From an uncultured Rhodanobacteraceae bacterium (GTDB taxonomy: Bacteria; Pseudomonadota; Gammaproteobacteria; Xanthomonadales; SZUA-5): 11,430 bases of DNA. Below, one piece after another: positions 1 to 7,804 of this stretch. Numbering within the stretch: the stretch's first letter is position 1; each line of letters begins with the position of its first letter. The notes under the pieces were generated by a model, which saw nothing but the letters and a program-made list of their open reading frames with translations, was not told the DNA's origin and made no database searches. Position numbers and translations under genes: made by a program. The stretch spans positions 1 to 11,430 of the forward strand of contig CALEZI010000177.1 in NCBI GenBank assembly GCA_937928755.1, read 5' to 3'.

Positions 1-1858
1 CGTTGGCGGCGATCTTGCGCAGGATGCGGCGCATGATCTTGCCGGAGCGGGTCTTCGGCAGGCCGGGTGCCCACTGGATGTAGTCGGGGGTGGCGATCGG
101 GCTGATTTCCTTGCGCACGTGCTCGCGCAGTTCCTTGCGCAGCGCCTCGGTGGCCTCGATGCCGGTCTTCAGCGTCACGTAGACGTAGATGCCCTGGCCC
201 TTGATGTCGTGGGCGCAGCCGACCACGGCGGCTTCGGCGACGGCCGGGTGCGAGACCAGTGCGCTTTCGATTTCGGCGGTGCCGAGGCGATGGCCGGCGA
301 CGTTGAGCACGTCGTCGACACGGCCGGTGATCCAGTAATAGCCGTCTTCGTCGCGACGAGCGCCGTCGCCGGTGAAGTAGGTGCCCTTGAAGGTGCTGAA
401 GTAAGTGTCGAAGAAGCGCTGGTCGTCGCCGTAGACGGTGCGCATCTGGCCCGGCCAGCTGCCGAGCAGCACCAGGTTGCCCTCGGTCGCGCCTTCCAGG
501 AAGTTGCCTTCGGCGTCGACGATCGCCGGGCGCACGCCGAAGAACGGCAGTGTCGCGGAACCGGGCTTGAGATCGGTGGCGCCAGGCAGCGGCGTGATCA
601 GCATGCCGCCGGTTTCGGTCTGCCACCACGTGTCGACGATCGGGCAGCGGCCATCGCCGACCACGCGGTGGTACCACTCCCAGGCTTCCGGATTGATCGG
701 TTCGCCGACCGTGCCGAGCAGCCGCAGCGAGGCGCGCGAGCAGGCTTTCACCGGCGCCTCGCCCTCGCGCATCAATGCGCGGATCGCGGTCGGCGCGGTG
801 TAGATGATGGTGACCTTGTGCTTGTCGACCACCTGCCAGAAGCGCGACACGTTCGGGTAGTTCGGGATGCCCTCGAACATCAGCGAGGTCGCGCCGTTGG
901 CCAGCGGCCCGTAGACCACGTAACTGTGGCCGGTGACCCAGCCGACGTCGGCGGTGCACCAGTAGATGTCGTCCTCGCGCAGGTCGAACACGGCTTCATG
1001 GGTGAAGCTGGCATAGACCAGGTATCCGCCGGTGGTGTGCAGCACGCCCTTGGGCTTGCCGGTCGAGCCGGAGGTATAGAGGATGAACAGCGGATCCTCG
1101 GCGTTCATGCGCTCGGGTTCGCATTCGGCGCGTTCGCGCGCGGTGATCTCGTCGTACCAGAGGTCGCGGCCTTCGAACCACTCGACCGGGCGACCGGTGC
1201 GCTTGACCACGATGACCTTCTGCACCGACTTGGTCGCCGGGTTCTTCAGCGCCTCGTCGACATTCGCCTTCAGCGGAACGATGCGACCGCCGCGCAGGCT
1301 CTCGTCCGAGGTGATCACCAGCGTCGACTGGCAGTCGTCGATGCGGCTGACCAGCGAGTCCGGCGAAAAGCCGCCGAACACGATCGAATGCACCGCGCCG
1401 ATGCGCGCGCAGGCGAGCATCGCCACCGCGGCTTCCGGGATCATCGGCAGGTAGATGGTGACGCGATCGCCCTTCTTCACGCCCTGCTTGCGCAGCGCAT
1501 TGGCCAGGCGGCAGGTGCGCTCGTAAAGATCGCGATAGGTGACATGTTCGTGCTCGGCCGGGTTGTCGCCCTCCCACAGCAGCGCGGTCTTGTCGCCGCG
1601 CGTGGCCAGGTGGCGATCGAGGCAGTTCACCGAAACGTTCAGCTCACCGTCGGCATACCAGCGGATGCGGAAATCTTCCGCATTGAAGCTGACGTCCTGG
1701 ATCTTCGTCGGCGCCGTGTACCAGTCGAGGCGACCGGCGATGCGCTTCCAGAAACCATTCGGATCATTCACCGATTCGGCGTAGTCGGCCTGATAGCGCT
1801 CGGCGTTGTAGCGTGCTTTGGCGGCGAATTCCGGTTGCACCGGGAACAGATGAGCCAT
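1..1858 (-). CDS. acs: acetyl-CoA synthetase (AMP-forming), C-terminus cut by window edge
   Basis: Activates acetate with ATP and CoA through an acetyl-AMP intermediate, in the cytosol. 619 codons are visible; the family is usually about 650 residues, so roughly 30 C-terminal residues lie beyond the window. Visible motifs of the ANL adenylate-forming superfamily: P-loop-like YTSGSTGKPKG at residues 261-271, TWWQTETGG at 410-418, YFTGDGARRDEDGYYW at 494-509, GRVDDVLNVAGHRLGTAEIE at 512-531, and KTRSGKIMRRILRK at 602-615. Lys607 in that last motif corresponds to the catalytic lysine that is acetylated in Salmonella Acs (Lys609). Trp412 aligns, with the same offset of two, to the Trp414 that restricts the acyl pocket to acetate. 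The ATG at 1858 is chosen because a strong GGGAGGA Shine-Dalgarno lies at 1863-1869. The gene is divergent from ubiA. Reading this product as propionyl-CoA synthetase is disfavoured by the tryptophan and the overall sequence. Confidence 0.97.
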   Translation of the reverse strand, partial: MAHLFPVQPEFAAKARYNAERYQADYAESVNDPNGFWKRIAGRLDWYTAPTKIQDVSFNAEDFRIRWYADGELNVSVNCLDRHLATRGDKTALLWEGDNPAEHEHVTYRDLYERTCRLANALRKQGVKKGDRVTIYLPMIPEAAVAMLACARIGAVHSIVFGGFSPDSLVSRIDDCQSTLVITSDESLRGGRIVPLKANVDEALKNPATKSVQKVIVVKRTGRPVEWFEGRDLWYDEITARERAECEPERMNAEDPLFILYTSGSTGKPKGVLHTTGGYLVYASFTHEAVFDLREDDIYWCTADVGWVTGHSYVVYGPLANGATSLMFEGIPNYPNVSRFWQVVDKHKVTIIYTAPTAIRALMREGEAPVKACSRASLRLLGTVGEPINPEAWEWYHRVVGDGRCPIVDTWWQTETGGMLITPLPGATDLKPGSATLPFFGVRPAIVDAEGNFLEGATEGNLVLLGSWPGQMRTVYGDDQRFFDTYFSTFKGTYFTGDGARRDEDGYYWITGRVDDVLNVAGHRLGTAEIESALVSHPAVAEAAVVGCAHDIKGQGIYVYVTLKTGIEATEALRKELREHVRKEISPIATPDYIQWAPGLPKTRSGKIMRRILRKIAAN

Positions 1859-1996
1859 GGTGTCCTCCCGTAACGATGGCGTGGTCGAGTGAGGCCAAGG
1901 TTAGCCCAGCGCGCGGAGGGCGCGCTTGGACTTTGGTCGCAAGCGATAGGGGGTGTAGACCAATGGGGGAGGAGGTGAGTCGGCGACGGCAGAAGC

Positions 1997-2014
1997 GTCC
2001 AGACAAGTCTGGAC
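1997..2014. promoter_or_regulatory. perfect palindrome in the acs-ubiA divergent spacer (operator candidate)
   Basis: GTCCAGAC-AA-GTCTGGAC is a perfect inverted repeat with 8-bp arms and a 2-bp centre, 50 bp upstream of the ubiA start and about 140 bp upstream of the acs start. Size and symmetry fit a dimeric regulator site, and the position could affect both genes. I do not recognise the regulator. A second, GC-only inverted repeat (AGCGCGC-GGAGG-GCGCGCT, 1908-1926) lies in the acs leader and may just be base composition. No convincing -35/-10 pair was found in the 205-bp spacer. Confidence 0.35.
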
Positions 2015-2063
2015 CCACCAGAGCGCGCCACTTGCGGGCACGCGGCCATGGCAGAATCGGCGG

Positions 2064-3026
2064 ATGCCTGCCCCGAAGAAACCCGCACCTCCGGCTGCCC
2101 GCCCGCACTACCGACTGGTCGAAACCTCGGCTGGGCGGCGCATGGTTGCATCCGACGATCAAGCGCGAACATCGCGCCTGGGTGCGTTCGCCCGGTTGAT
2201 GCGACTGGATCGACCGATCGGCATCTTGCTGCTGCTGTGGCCGACCTTGTGGGCACTGTGGCTGGCGGCCGACGGCGTGCCGCCGCTCGGGACGCTGGCG
2301 ATCTTCGTTGCCGGGGTGGTGCTGACCCGCTCGGCCGGCTGCGTGATCAACGATTACGCCGATCGCTGGTTGGACCCGAAGGTCGAGCGCACGCGCGCGC
2401 GCCCGCTGGCGACCGGCGAAGTCGGCACCGCCGATGCGCTCATTCTGTTCACCGTCCTGATGCTCGGCGCGTTGGCGCTGGTGCTGCTGACCAACGCGCT
2501 GACCGTCTGGCTCGCCCTGGTTGCCGCGGCTCTGGCGATCAGCTATCCGTACATGAAGCGCCACATCGCATTTCCGCAGATGGTGCTCGGCGCCGCCTTC
2601 AGCATGTCGATCCCGATGGCGTACACCGCCGTTCGCGGGGAGGTCGACGCGATCACCGTGCTGCTGTTCTGCGCCAACCTGCTGTGGACCACCGCCTACG
2701 ACACCCTCTACGCGATGGTCGATCGCGACGACGACATCAAGGCGGGTTCGCGCTCGACCGCGATCCTGTTCGGCGAGCTCGACCTGGTCGCCGTGGGCAT
2801 CCTCAATGGATCGGCGCTGCTGACCTTGCTGCTGGTCGGCCAGCGCGCTGAACTCGAGACCCCGTATTTCGCCGGCCTGGGCGTTGCCGCCCTGCTGTTG
2901 GTCTGGCAGTTGTGGCATGCGCGCGACCGCGAGCGCGACGAGTGTTTTCGTGCGTTTCGCAACAACAACTGGGTGGGGATGGCGATTTTCGTCGGCTTGG
3001 CTGCGAGTTACGTGCTGGCCGCGTGA
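2064..3026 (+). CDS. ubiA: 4-hydroxybenzoate polyprenyltransferase
   Basis: Integral inner-membrane prenyltransferase that attaches the polyprenyl tail to 4-hydroxybenzoate, an early step of ubiquinone synthesis. The 320-residue product shows the two Asp-rich Mg-diphosphate motifs of the family: NDYADRWLD at residues 96-104 and DTLYAMVDRDDD at 213-224. Other UbiA-like stretches are RLDRPIGILLLLWPTLWALW (47-66), YPYMKRH (161-167), STAILFG (231-237) and FRNNNWVG (298-305). About eight hydrophobic segments alternate with short loops. E. coli UbiA is about 290 residues; the extra ~30 here are a Pro/Arg-rich N-terminal extension, so a start at the internal ATG (Met27, position 2142) is possible. 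The ATG at 2064 has only a weak GGCGG-like Shine-Dalgarno. The gene stands alone, with no ubiC beside it. Confidence 0.95.
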   Translation: MPAPKKPAPPAARPHYRLVETSAGRRMVASDDQARTSRLGAFARLMRLDRPIGILLLLWPTLWALWLAADGVPPLGTLAIFVAGVVLTRSAGCVINDYADRWLDPKVERTRARPLATGEVGTADALILFTVLMLGALALVLLTNALTVWLALVAAALAISYPYMKRHIAFPQMVLGAAFSMSIPMAYTAVRGEVDAITVLLFCANLLWTTAYDTLYAMVDRDDDIKAGSRSTAILFGELDLVAVGILNGSALLTLLLVGQRAELETPYFAGLGVAALLLVWQLWHARDRERDECFRAFRNNNWVGMAIFVGLAASYVLAA

Positions 3027-3090
3027 CCTGTGGAAGTCCCGGTCGCCCCTGTCGGTGCGCTTATTCGCGCAAAGAACACACGGAAGTAGG

Positions 3091-3160
3091 TCACGTTGCC
3101 TGCGCAGCAGGCTACGTGACGCTGTCCATTGTCACGTAGCCCGCTGCGCAGGCAACGTGA
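3091..3160. repeat. long inverted repeat (GTAG-type, REPIN-like or bidirectional terminator)
   Basis: Arms 3091-3120 and 3131-3160 match at 29 of 30 positions and are separated by a 10-bp loop. The arms begin TCACGTTGCCTGCGCAGC. Read from the other strand, each arm contains GTAG followed by a small internal palindrome (CCTGC-TGC-GCAGG), which is the layout of a GTAG-type REP, so the whole can be read as two REPs head to head. It lies between the converging ends of ubiA and prlC and could end transcription in both directions, but there is no T-run after either arm. No long ORF is needed to explain this region. Confidence 0.75.
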
Positions 3161-3204
3161 TGTACAAATAAATGCTCTACAATCAAACGTTTAGAGGATA
3201 TGCT

Positions 3205-3310
3205 GTGAAAGCGGCTTGTCCCGCGAGCTTTACCCCGATCCGCTGCAAGCTCCCGGGCGGTGCCTGCTGCCACAAGAAGGCAGAAGCTCGCGACGCGAGG
3301 TCGCTCCCAC
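3205..3310. repeat. REPIN: two inverted REP sequences near the prlC 3' end
   Basis: The right REP (3284-3310, minus orientation) reads GTGGGAGCGACCTCGCG and continues TCGCGAGCTT. The left REP (3205-3230, plus orientation) starts GTGAAAGCGGCTTG and continues TCCCGCGAGCTT. Both have the same parts: a GTG..AGCG head, a short stem-loop, and a CGCGAGCTT tail, arranged in opposite orientations about 53 bp apart. The right REP folds as GCGAC-CTCGC-GTCGC. This is the same head and tail as the REPs around the RAYT at 10664-11152, but with a different stem. It ends 16 bp beyond the prlC stop codon. Confidence 0.75.
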
Positions 3311-3326
3311 AGAAAAGCGATCGCGA

Positions 3327-5366
3327 CTACGCCGCCAACCCGTAACTCTTCATCAGCGCATCGACTTCGGGTTCGCGGCCGCGGAATGACGTGAACGACT
3401 GCAGTGCCGGGCGGGAGCCGCCAACACTGAGCACTTCGCGGCGGAAACGCGCGCCGGTGTCGGCGTCGAGCACGCCGGCGGCTTCGAACGCGCCGTAAGC
3501 GTCGGCGCTGAGCACTTCGGCCCACAGGTAGCTGTAGTAACCGGCCGCGTAACCGCCGGCAAACACATGACCGAAGCTCATCGGGAAACGTTGCCAGCTC
3601 GGTGGGTGCAGCACGGCGACCTCATTGCGCACCTGCTCCAGCAACTCGAGTACACGCGCGCCGCGGGTGGGTTCGAATTCCAGGTGCAGGCGAAAATCGA
3701 ACAGGCCGAACTCGAGCTGGCGCACCAGGAACAGGCCGGCATGGAAGTGCCGCGTGGCCAGCAGGCGCTGGTAGAGATCCTCGGGCATCGGCGCGCCGCT
3801 GTCGACGTGACCCGCAATGCGATCCAGGCCCTCGCGCGTCCAGCAGAAGTTCTCCATGAACTGGCTCGGCAGTTCCACCGCGTCCCACTCGACACCGCTG
3901 ATGCCCGACACTCCGCGCGCTTCGACTTCGGTCAGCATGTGGTGCAGGCCGTGGCCGAACTCGTGGAACATGGTGGTGACGTCGTCATGGGTCAGCAGGG
4001 AGGGTTTGCCGCCGACCGGCGGGGCGAAATTGCAGGTCAGGTAGGCCACCGGACGTTCGAGGCCATCGCCACGCCGGAAGCGCGTGCGGCAGACGTCCAT
4101 CCAGGCGCCACCTCGTTTCTTCGCGCGGGTGTAGGCGTCGAGATAGAACGCGGCGACGACCTTGTCATCGCGATCGACCAATTCGTAGTGGCGCACATCT
4201 GCGTGCCATGCCGGAACCCCGTTGCGCTCGACCACACGCACGCCAAACAGCGCCTCGGTCAGTCCGAACAGGCCGTCGAGCACCCGCGGCAGCGGGAAAT
4301 ACGGCTTCAACTCTTCGTCGGAGAGCTGGTAGCGGGCCAGTCGCAGCTTCTCGGACACGTATGGCACGTCCCACGGCTTGATCTCGTCGATGCCGCATTC
4401 GCTGCGCGCGAACTCGGCCAGGTCCGCCAGTTCGCGTGCTGCAGCAGGCTTCGCGCGGTCCACGATGTCGCGCAGAAAGCCGAGCACACGTTCAGGCGTC
4501 GGCGCCATCTTGGTGGCCAGCGACAGGGTGGCGGGATTTTCGAAGCCGAGCAGACGCGCTGCCTCGTAGCGCAGCGCCATGATCTGTTCGATCCGCGGAC
4601 CGTTGTCGAACTGGCCCGCCTGCGGCCCCCGGTCGGAGGCGCGCGTGCCGAACGCCGTGTAGGCCTCCTGGCGCAGTGCGCGGTCGTCGGCATAAGTGAT
4701 CACCGCGTTGTAGGCCGGAAACTGCAGAGACAGCGCATGACCTTCGAGATCGTGGTCGGACGCCGCCTGGGCCAGGATTCCACGCTCGGAATCCGGAATG
4801 CCGGTCAGCTCGGCCTCCGTCAGCGGCCTGATGTAGGCATCGGTGGCGTCGAGGATCGCCTGTTCGAAGGCGGTTTCCAGTTGCGCCAGTTCGCGCGAGA
4901 TCTCGCGAAAACGCGTGCGCGCGGGTTCTTCGAGCGCAACGCCTGAAAGCTGGAAATCACGCAGTTCATGTTCGATGACCGCGCGCTGGTCGGCACGCAG
5001 GTCGGCGAACGCCGGCGCCTTGCGCAACTGCTGCACCGCCTCGAACAAGCCGCGGTGCTGCCCGAGTTCGCTGCTGAACTCGGTGATGCGATCCAGCGCC
5101 TGCTGGTAGACCTCGCGCAGAGCGTCGGAATCGGCGACACCATGGAGATGCGTCACCGGCCCCCAGGCTCGTTCCAATGCGGCTTCTTCGGCTTCCAGCG
5201 GCGCCATCAGTGAATCCCAGGTCGGGTTCGCGCCCGCCTGCTGCAGGACCTCTTCGACGCGCTGCCGATAGCGTGTCAGGCAGGTATCGACCGCCGGCAG
5301 CACATGCTCGGGGGCGAAGCGGTCGAAAGCGGGCAGGGCGGTGGCTTCGAGCAGGGGATTGGTCAT
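3327..5366 (-). CDS. prlC: oligopeptidase A (M3 family zinc metallopeptidase)
   Basis: Cytosolic zinc oligopeptidase, also called OpdA, that degrades short peptides including cleaved signal peptides. At 679 residues it matches the normal length of the family (about 680). The active site is MFHEFGHGLHHML at residues 466-478: His468 and His472 bind zinc, Glu469 is the catalytic base, and Glu498 in DAVELPSQFMENF (495-507) fits the third zinc ligand. The C-terminal substrate-binding loop FGHVFAGGYAAGYYSYLW (598-615) carries the His and Tyr residues typical of M3 enzymes. The start at 5366 gives MTNPLLE, as in other OpdA proteins; its Shine-Dalgarno is poor. Its 5' flank begins 4 bp upstream of the ATG with the 324-bp tandem repeat, so its promoter probably lies inside repeat copy 1. 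The gene converges on ubiA and diverges from the patatin gene. Confidence 0.96.
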   Translation of the reverse strand: MTNPLLEATALPAFDRFAPEHVLPAVDTCLTRYRQRVEEVLQQAGANPTWDSLMAPLEAEEAALERAWGPVTHLHGVADSDALREVYQQALDRITEFSSELGQHRGLFEAVQQLRKAPAFADLRADQRAVIEHELRDFQLSGVALEEPARTRFREISRELAQLETAFEQAILDATDAYIRPLTEAELTGIPDSERGILAQAASDHDLEGHALSLQFPAYNAVITYADDRALRQEAYTAFGTRASDRGPQAGQFDNGPRIEQIMALRYEAARLLGFENPATLSLATKMAPTPERVLGFLRDIVDRAKPAAARELADLAEFARSECGIDEIKPWDVPYVSEKLRLARYQLSDEELKPYFPLPRVLDGLFGLTEALFGVRVVERNGVPAWHADVRHYELVDRDDKVVAAFYLDAYTRAKKRGGAWMDVCRTRFRRGDGLERPVAYLTCNFAPPVGGKPSLLTHDDVTTMFHEFGHGLHHMLTEVEARGVSGISGVEWDAVELPSQFMENFCWTREGLDRIAGHVDSGAPMPEDLYQRLLATRHFHAGLFLVRQLEFGLFDFRLHLEFEPTRGARVLELLEQVRNEVAVLHPPSWQRFPMSFGHVFAGGYAAGYYSYLWAEVLSADAYGAFEAAGVLDADTGARFRREVLSVGGSRPALQSFTSFRGREPEVDALMKSYGLAA

Positions 5367-5475
5367 GGGGCGTTTGCGATTTCAGGACAGGCAGAAAGCA
5401 TAAGTGAGGTCAGCGAGGGCGGTGTGCAAGGGTGGTGCATCCGTTTGTCGATGGCAGCCATCGGCATCGGGAGAG

Positions 5476-5620
5476 CTGTCTTTTTTGTCCGCAAAGGACG
5501 CAAAGGACGCCAAGGAAAGCGGCAAAGAGCAATTCGATCGACGCAAGTCGGCATGAGTAACGCGATGAATTTCAGGGCTCTCTTTGCGTTCTTTGCGTCC
5601 TTTGCGGACAAGAAAAACAG
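5476..5620. repeat. MITE-like inverted repeat of CGCAAAGGA motifs, copy 1
   Basis: Left arm 5476-5514 and right arm 5582-5620 are inverted and match at 35 of 39 positions. Each arm starts CTGT, runs through a T-rich stretch to TTGTCCG, then carries a 9-bp motif (CGCAAAGGA) about twice before decaying to ACGCCAAG or ACGCAAAG. The 67-bp centre has no coding signal. Size and terminal inverted repeats resemble a miniature inverted-repeat element, but no matching transposase is in the window and no target-site duplication was found. Confidence 0.7.
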
Positions 5621-5799
5621 TCAGCAGAACTGCCGCCCGGTTGGATGTGCCAACAAGCGCGCCTGCCAGTGCCAACAGAACTGCTGCAACAGCTCGTTTG
5701 CGATTTCAGGACAGGCAGAAAGCATAAGTGAGGTCGGCGAGGGCGGTGTGCAAGGGTGGTGCATCCGTTTGTCGATGGCAGCCATCGGCATCGGGAGAG

Positions 5800-5944
5800 C
5801 TGTCTTTTTTGTCCGCAAAGGACGCAAAGGACGCCAAGGAAAGCGGCAAAGAGCGGTTCGATCGACGCAAGTCGGCATGAGTAACGCGATGAATTTCAAG
5901 GCCCTCTTTGCGTTCTTTGCGTCCTTTGCGGACAAGAAAAACAG
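5800..5944. repeat. MITE-like inverted repeat of CGCAAAGGA motifs, copy 2
   Basis: Same element as at 5476-5620, shifted by exactly 324 bp: left arm 5800-5838 and right arm 5906-5944. The arms are unchanged between the two copies; the differences fall in the centre (CAATTC versus GGTTCG context, CAGGGCT versus CAAGGCC) and outside the right arm. It was therefore copied as part of the larger tandem duplication, not by an independent insertion. Confidence 0.7.
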
Positions 5945-6052
5945 TCAGCGGAACTGCCGCCCGGTTGGATGTGCCAACAAGTGCTACTGCGAGTGCCACC
6001 AGAACTGCTGCAACAGCTTGCCCCAACGCCCGCCATTGACCAGACTGCACCC

Positions 6053-7804
6053 ATGGAACCCACCACCCGCCGCTCGGAATTGCTGGCGCGCGTCGCCCAT
6101 CTGCCGTTGTTTGTCGGCCTCGACCGGCGTTCGCTGACGCGGGTGGCCGACGAGCTGGAGTGGATCGCGCTGCCCGGTGGCGCCGAACTGTTCCACGAGC
6201 AGGATGCGCCCGACGCGGTTTATGTGCTGGTTGCCGGCTGCCTCGGCGCGTTTCGCGACAGCGACGGACGCCTGGCGTTGATCGGCCGCGTGCATCCGGG
6301 CGAAACGGTCGGCGAAATGGCCCTGCTGTCCGGGCATCCGCGCACCGCAACGGTGCGCGCGCTGCGCGATTCGGAGGTGGTGCGCTTCAGTCTGGAGGCT
6401 TTCGAACGCCTGGCGCGAGCGCATCCGGAGGCCATGCTGGCGGTGGCGCGGACCGCAGTCGATCGCCTTGAGCGTACCCTGCAGGGTCGCCAGCAAGAGC
6501 CGCCGCCGCGAACGCTGGCGCTGCTGCCGGCCCACGAAGGTATCGATCTGGATGCACTGGTCGAGGGGCTCGGCCGCGCGCTGGGTCGCTTCGGCGATGT
6601 CGCCGTGGTCGATGCCGACGGTTTTCTGCAGGCGCCGATTGCCACCCTGCACCGACTGGAAGCCGAACATCAGTACATTTTGTACGTGGGTCAGCGCGGC
6701 CAACCGGCATGGAACGAGCGCTGCCGACGACAAGCCGATTGCCTGCTGATCGTCGCCGAAGCGCTGCAATCGCCAAGCGCACTCAGCTCACCGTTGCCCG
6801 AACGCGACAGCCACCAGTCGACTCTGCTGGCGTTGTTGCAGCCGGGCCGCATCGTCGCCGGGGCAGCGCGTGCCTGGCGCGAACGCCTCGGTACCGACCA
6901 GCACGTGCATGTGCGCGACCATGTCGACGTCGAACGACTGGCGCGACGCATCGCACGCCGCTCGGTTGGCGTCGTGTTCTCCGGCGGCGGCGCCCGTGGC
7001 TTTGCCCACATCGGCGCAATCCGTGCGTTGCGCGAAGCCGGGCTGACCATCGATGCCGTCGGTGGCACCTCGATCGGTGCGCTGATGGCCGCCGGTGTTG
7101 CGCTGGAATGGGAGGACGAGACCTTCCACCAGACCTTCCACCGAGCTTTCGTAACCAGTAACCCGCTGAGCGACTACACGCTGCCGCTGGTGTCGCTGGT
7201 GGCCGGACGCAAGGCCTCGAAGCTGCTGCAGCGCGAGTTCGGTTTGGGCGACATCGAGGATCTGCCGCTGCCGTTCTATTGCGTTTCGGCCGATCTGGCG
7301 CATGGTTGCGCGGTCGTGCACGACCATGGGCAACTGTGGCGTGCGCTGCGGTCCACCATCGCCATTCCCGGCGTGTTGCCGCCGGTGTGCAGCGGCGGGC
7401 GCGTTCTGGTGGACGGCGGCGTCATCGACAACCTGCCGGTGTCGTCGATGCGCCGGCTCAATGCCGGACCAGTGATCGGCATCGACATTGCCGGCAAGCA
7501 CGCATTGGCGGCCGAACTCGACGAGACCGATCTGCCCTCGATCTGGCAATTGTTGGCGCAACGCTGGCGCGGCACGCCCAAACGCCCCGGCATCCTGCGC
7601 ATCCTGCTGCGCGCCGGCATGGTCAATTCCGCCAGCACCGCCGAAACCAACGCTGATCTCTCCGATCTGATGCTGAAACCGCCAGTCGACAGCATCGATC
7701 TGCTCGCCTGGGAGCGTTTCGACGATGCGATTGCGATGGGGTATGGGTACACCCGGGACCTTCTGCGCGAGGGGTGGTCGTTCGGCAAGCAGGGTGAAAA
7801 GTGA
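6053..7804 (+). CDS. cNMP-binding domain / patatin-like phospholipase (NTE-type serine esterase)
   Basis: Predicted lipid esterase (lysophospholipase or phospholipase) of 583 residues with a regulatory N-terminus. Residues 10-140 form a cyclic-nucleotide-binding fold; its phosphate-binding cassette is PGETVGEMALLSGHPRTATV (82-101), with Glu88 and Arg97 at the positions of the ligand-binding Glu and Arg in CRP-type domains. Residues 150-300 resemble the linker found between these domains in bacterial NTE relatives. The patatin domain starts near 304: oxyanion loop GGGARG (311-316), nucleophile Ser340 in GTSIG (338-342), and catalytic Asp454 in DGG (454-456). No signal peptide, POTRA or beta-barrel segment is seen, so it is not PlpD-like. 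The reading frame is open upstream to an ATG at 5969, but that lies within the tandem repeat; ATG 6053 gives MEPTTRRSELLARV and is preferred, though without a clear Shine-Dalgarno. The last residues and the stop codon lie in a downstream repeat. Confidence 0.94.
   Translation: MEPTTRRSELLARVAHLPLFVGLDRRSLTRVADELEWIALPGGAELFHEQDAPDAVYVLVAGCLGAFRDSDGRLALIGRVHPGETVGEMALLSGHPRTATVRALRDSEVVRFSLEAFERLARAHPEAMLAVARTAVDRLERTLQGRQQEPPPRTLALLPAHEGIDLDALVEGLGRALGRFGDVAVVDADGFLQAPIATLHRLEAEHQYILYVGQRGQPAWNERCRRQADCLLIVAEALQSPSALSSPLPERDSHQSTLLALLQPGRIVAGAARAWRERLGTDQHVHVRDHVDVERLARRIARRSVGVVFSGGGARGFAHIGAIRALREAGLTIDAVGGTSIGALMAAGVALEWEDETFHQTFHRAFVTSNPLSDYTLPLVSLVAGRKASKLLQREFGLGDIEDLPLPFYCVSADLAHGCAVVHDHGQLWRALRSTIAIPGVLPPVCSGGRVLVDGGVIDNLPVSSMRRLNAGPVIGIDIAGKHALAAELDETDLPSIWQLLAQRWRGTPKRPGILRILLRAGMVNSASTAETNADLSDLMLKPPVDSIDLLAWERFDDAIAMGYGYTRDLLREGWSFGKQGEK

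Larger units (their letters stand above)
5371..6018. repeat. tandem duplication of a 324-bp intergenic unit
   Basis: Copy 1 is 5371-5694 and copy 2 is 5695-6018, directly adjacent. By hand alignment they differ at 11 of 324 positions with no indels; five of those differences cluster in about 20 bp near the right end of each unit. The pair fills 648 of the 686 bp between the prlC and patatin start codons. Because 324 is divisible by three, frames stay open across both copies and give repetitive spurious ORFs on both strands, with a Lys/Arg- or Phe/Ala-rich look. I see no genuine gene in this spacer. Each copy contains one inverted-repeat element, listed separately. Confidence 0.95.

Noticed and set aside
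119..1873. 584-codon plus-strand ORF opposite acs
   Set aside because: Antisense to a clear acs with all family motifs; long open antisense frames are expected from high-GC codon bias, and the translation is Arg/Ala/His-rich with no recognisable domain.
3567..4946. 459-codon plus-strand ORF opposite prlC
   Set aside because: Shadow of the M3 peptidase gene; the composition is typical of antisense high-GC translation.
5969..6052. Upstream start for the patatin gene adding 28 residues
   Set aside because: The extra residues are encoded by repeat copy 2; the ATG at 6053 begins the family-like sequence just outside the repeat.
5304..6137. 277-codon ORF with an internally repeated peptide, plus minus-strand ORFs starting MSAKDAKNAKRA
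   Set aside because: They arise because the 324-bp tandem unit is a multiple of three and the CGCAAAGGA arms read open in several frames on both strands. No ribosome-binding site or family match.
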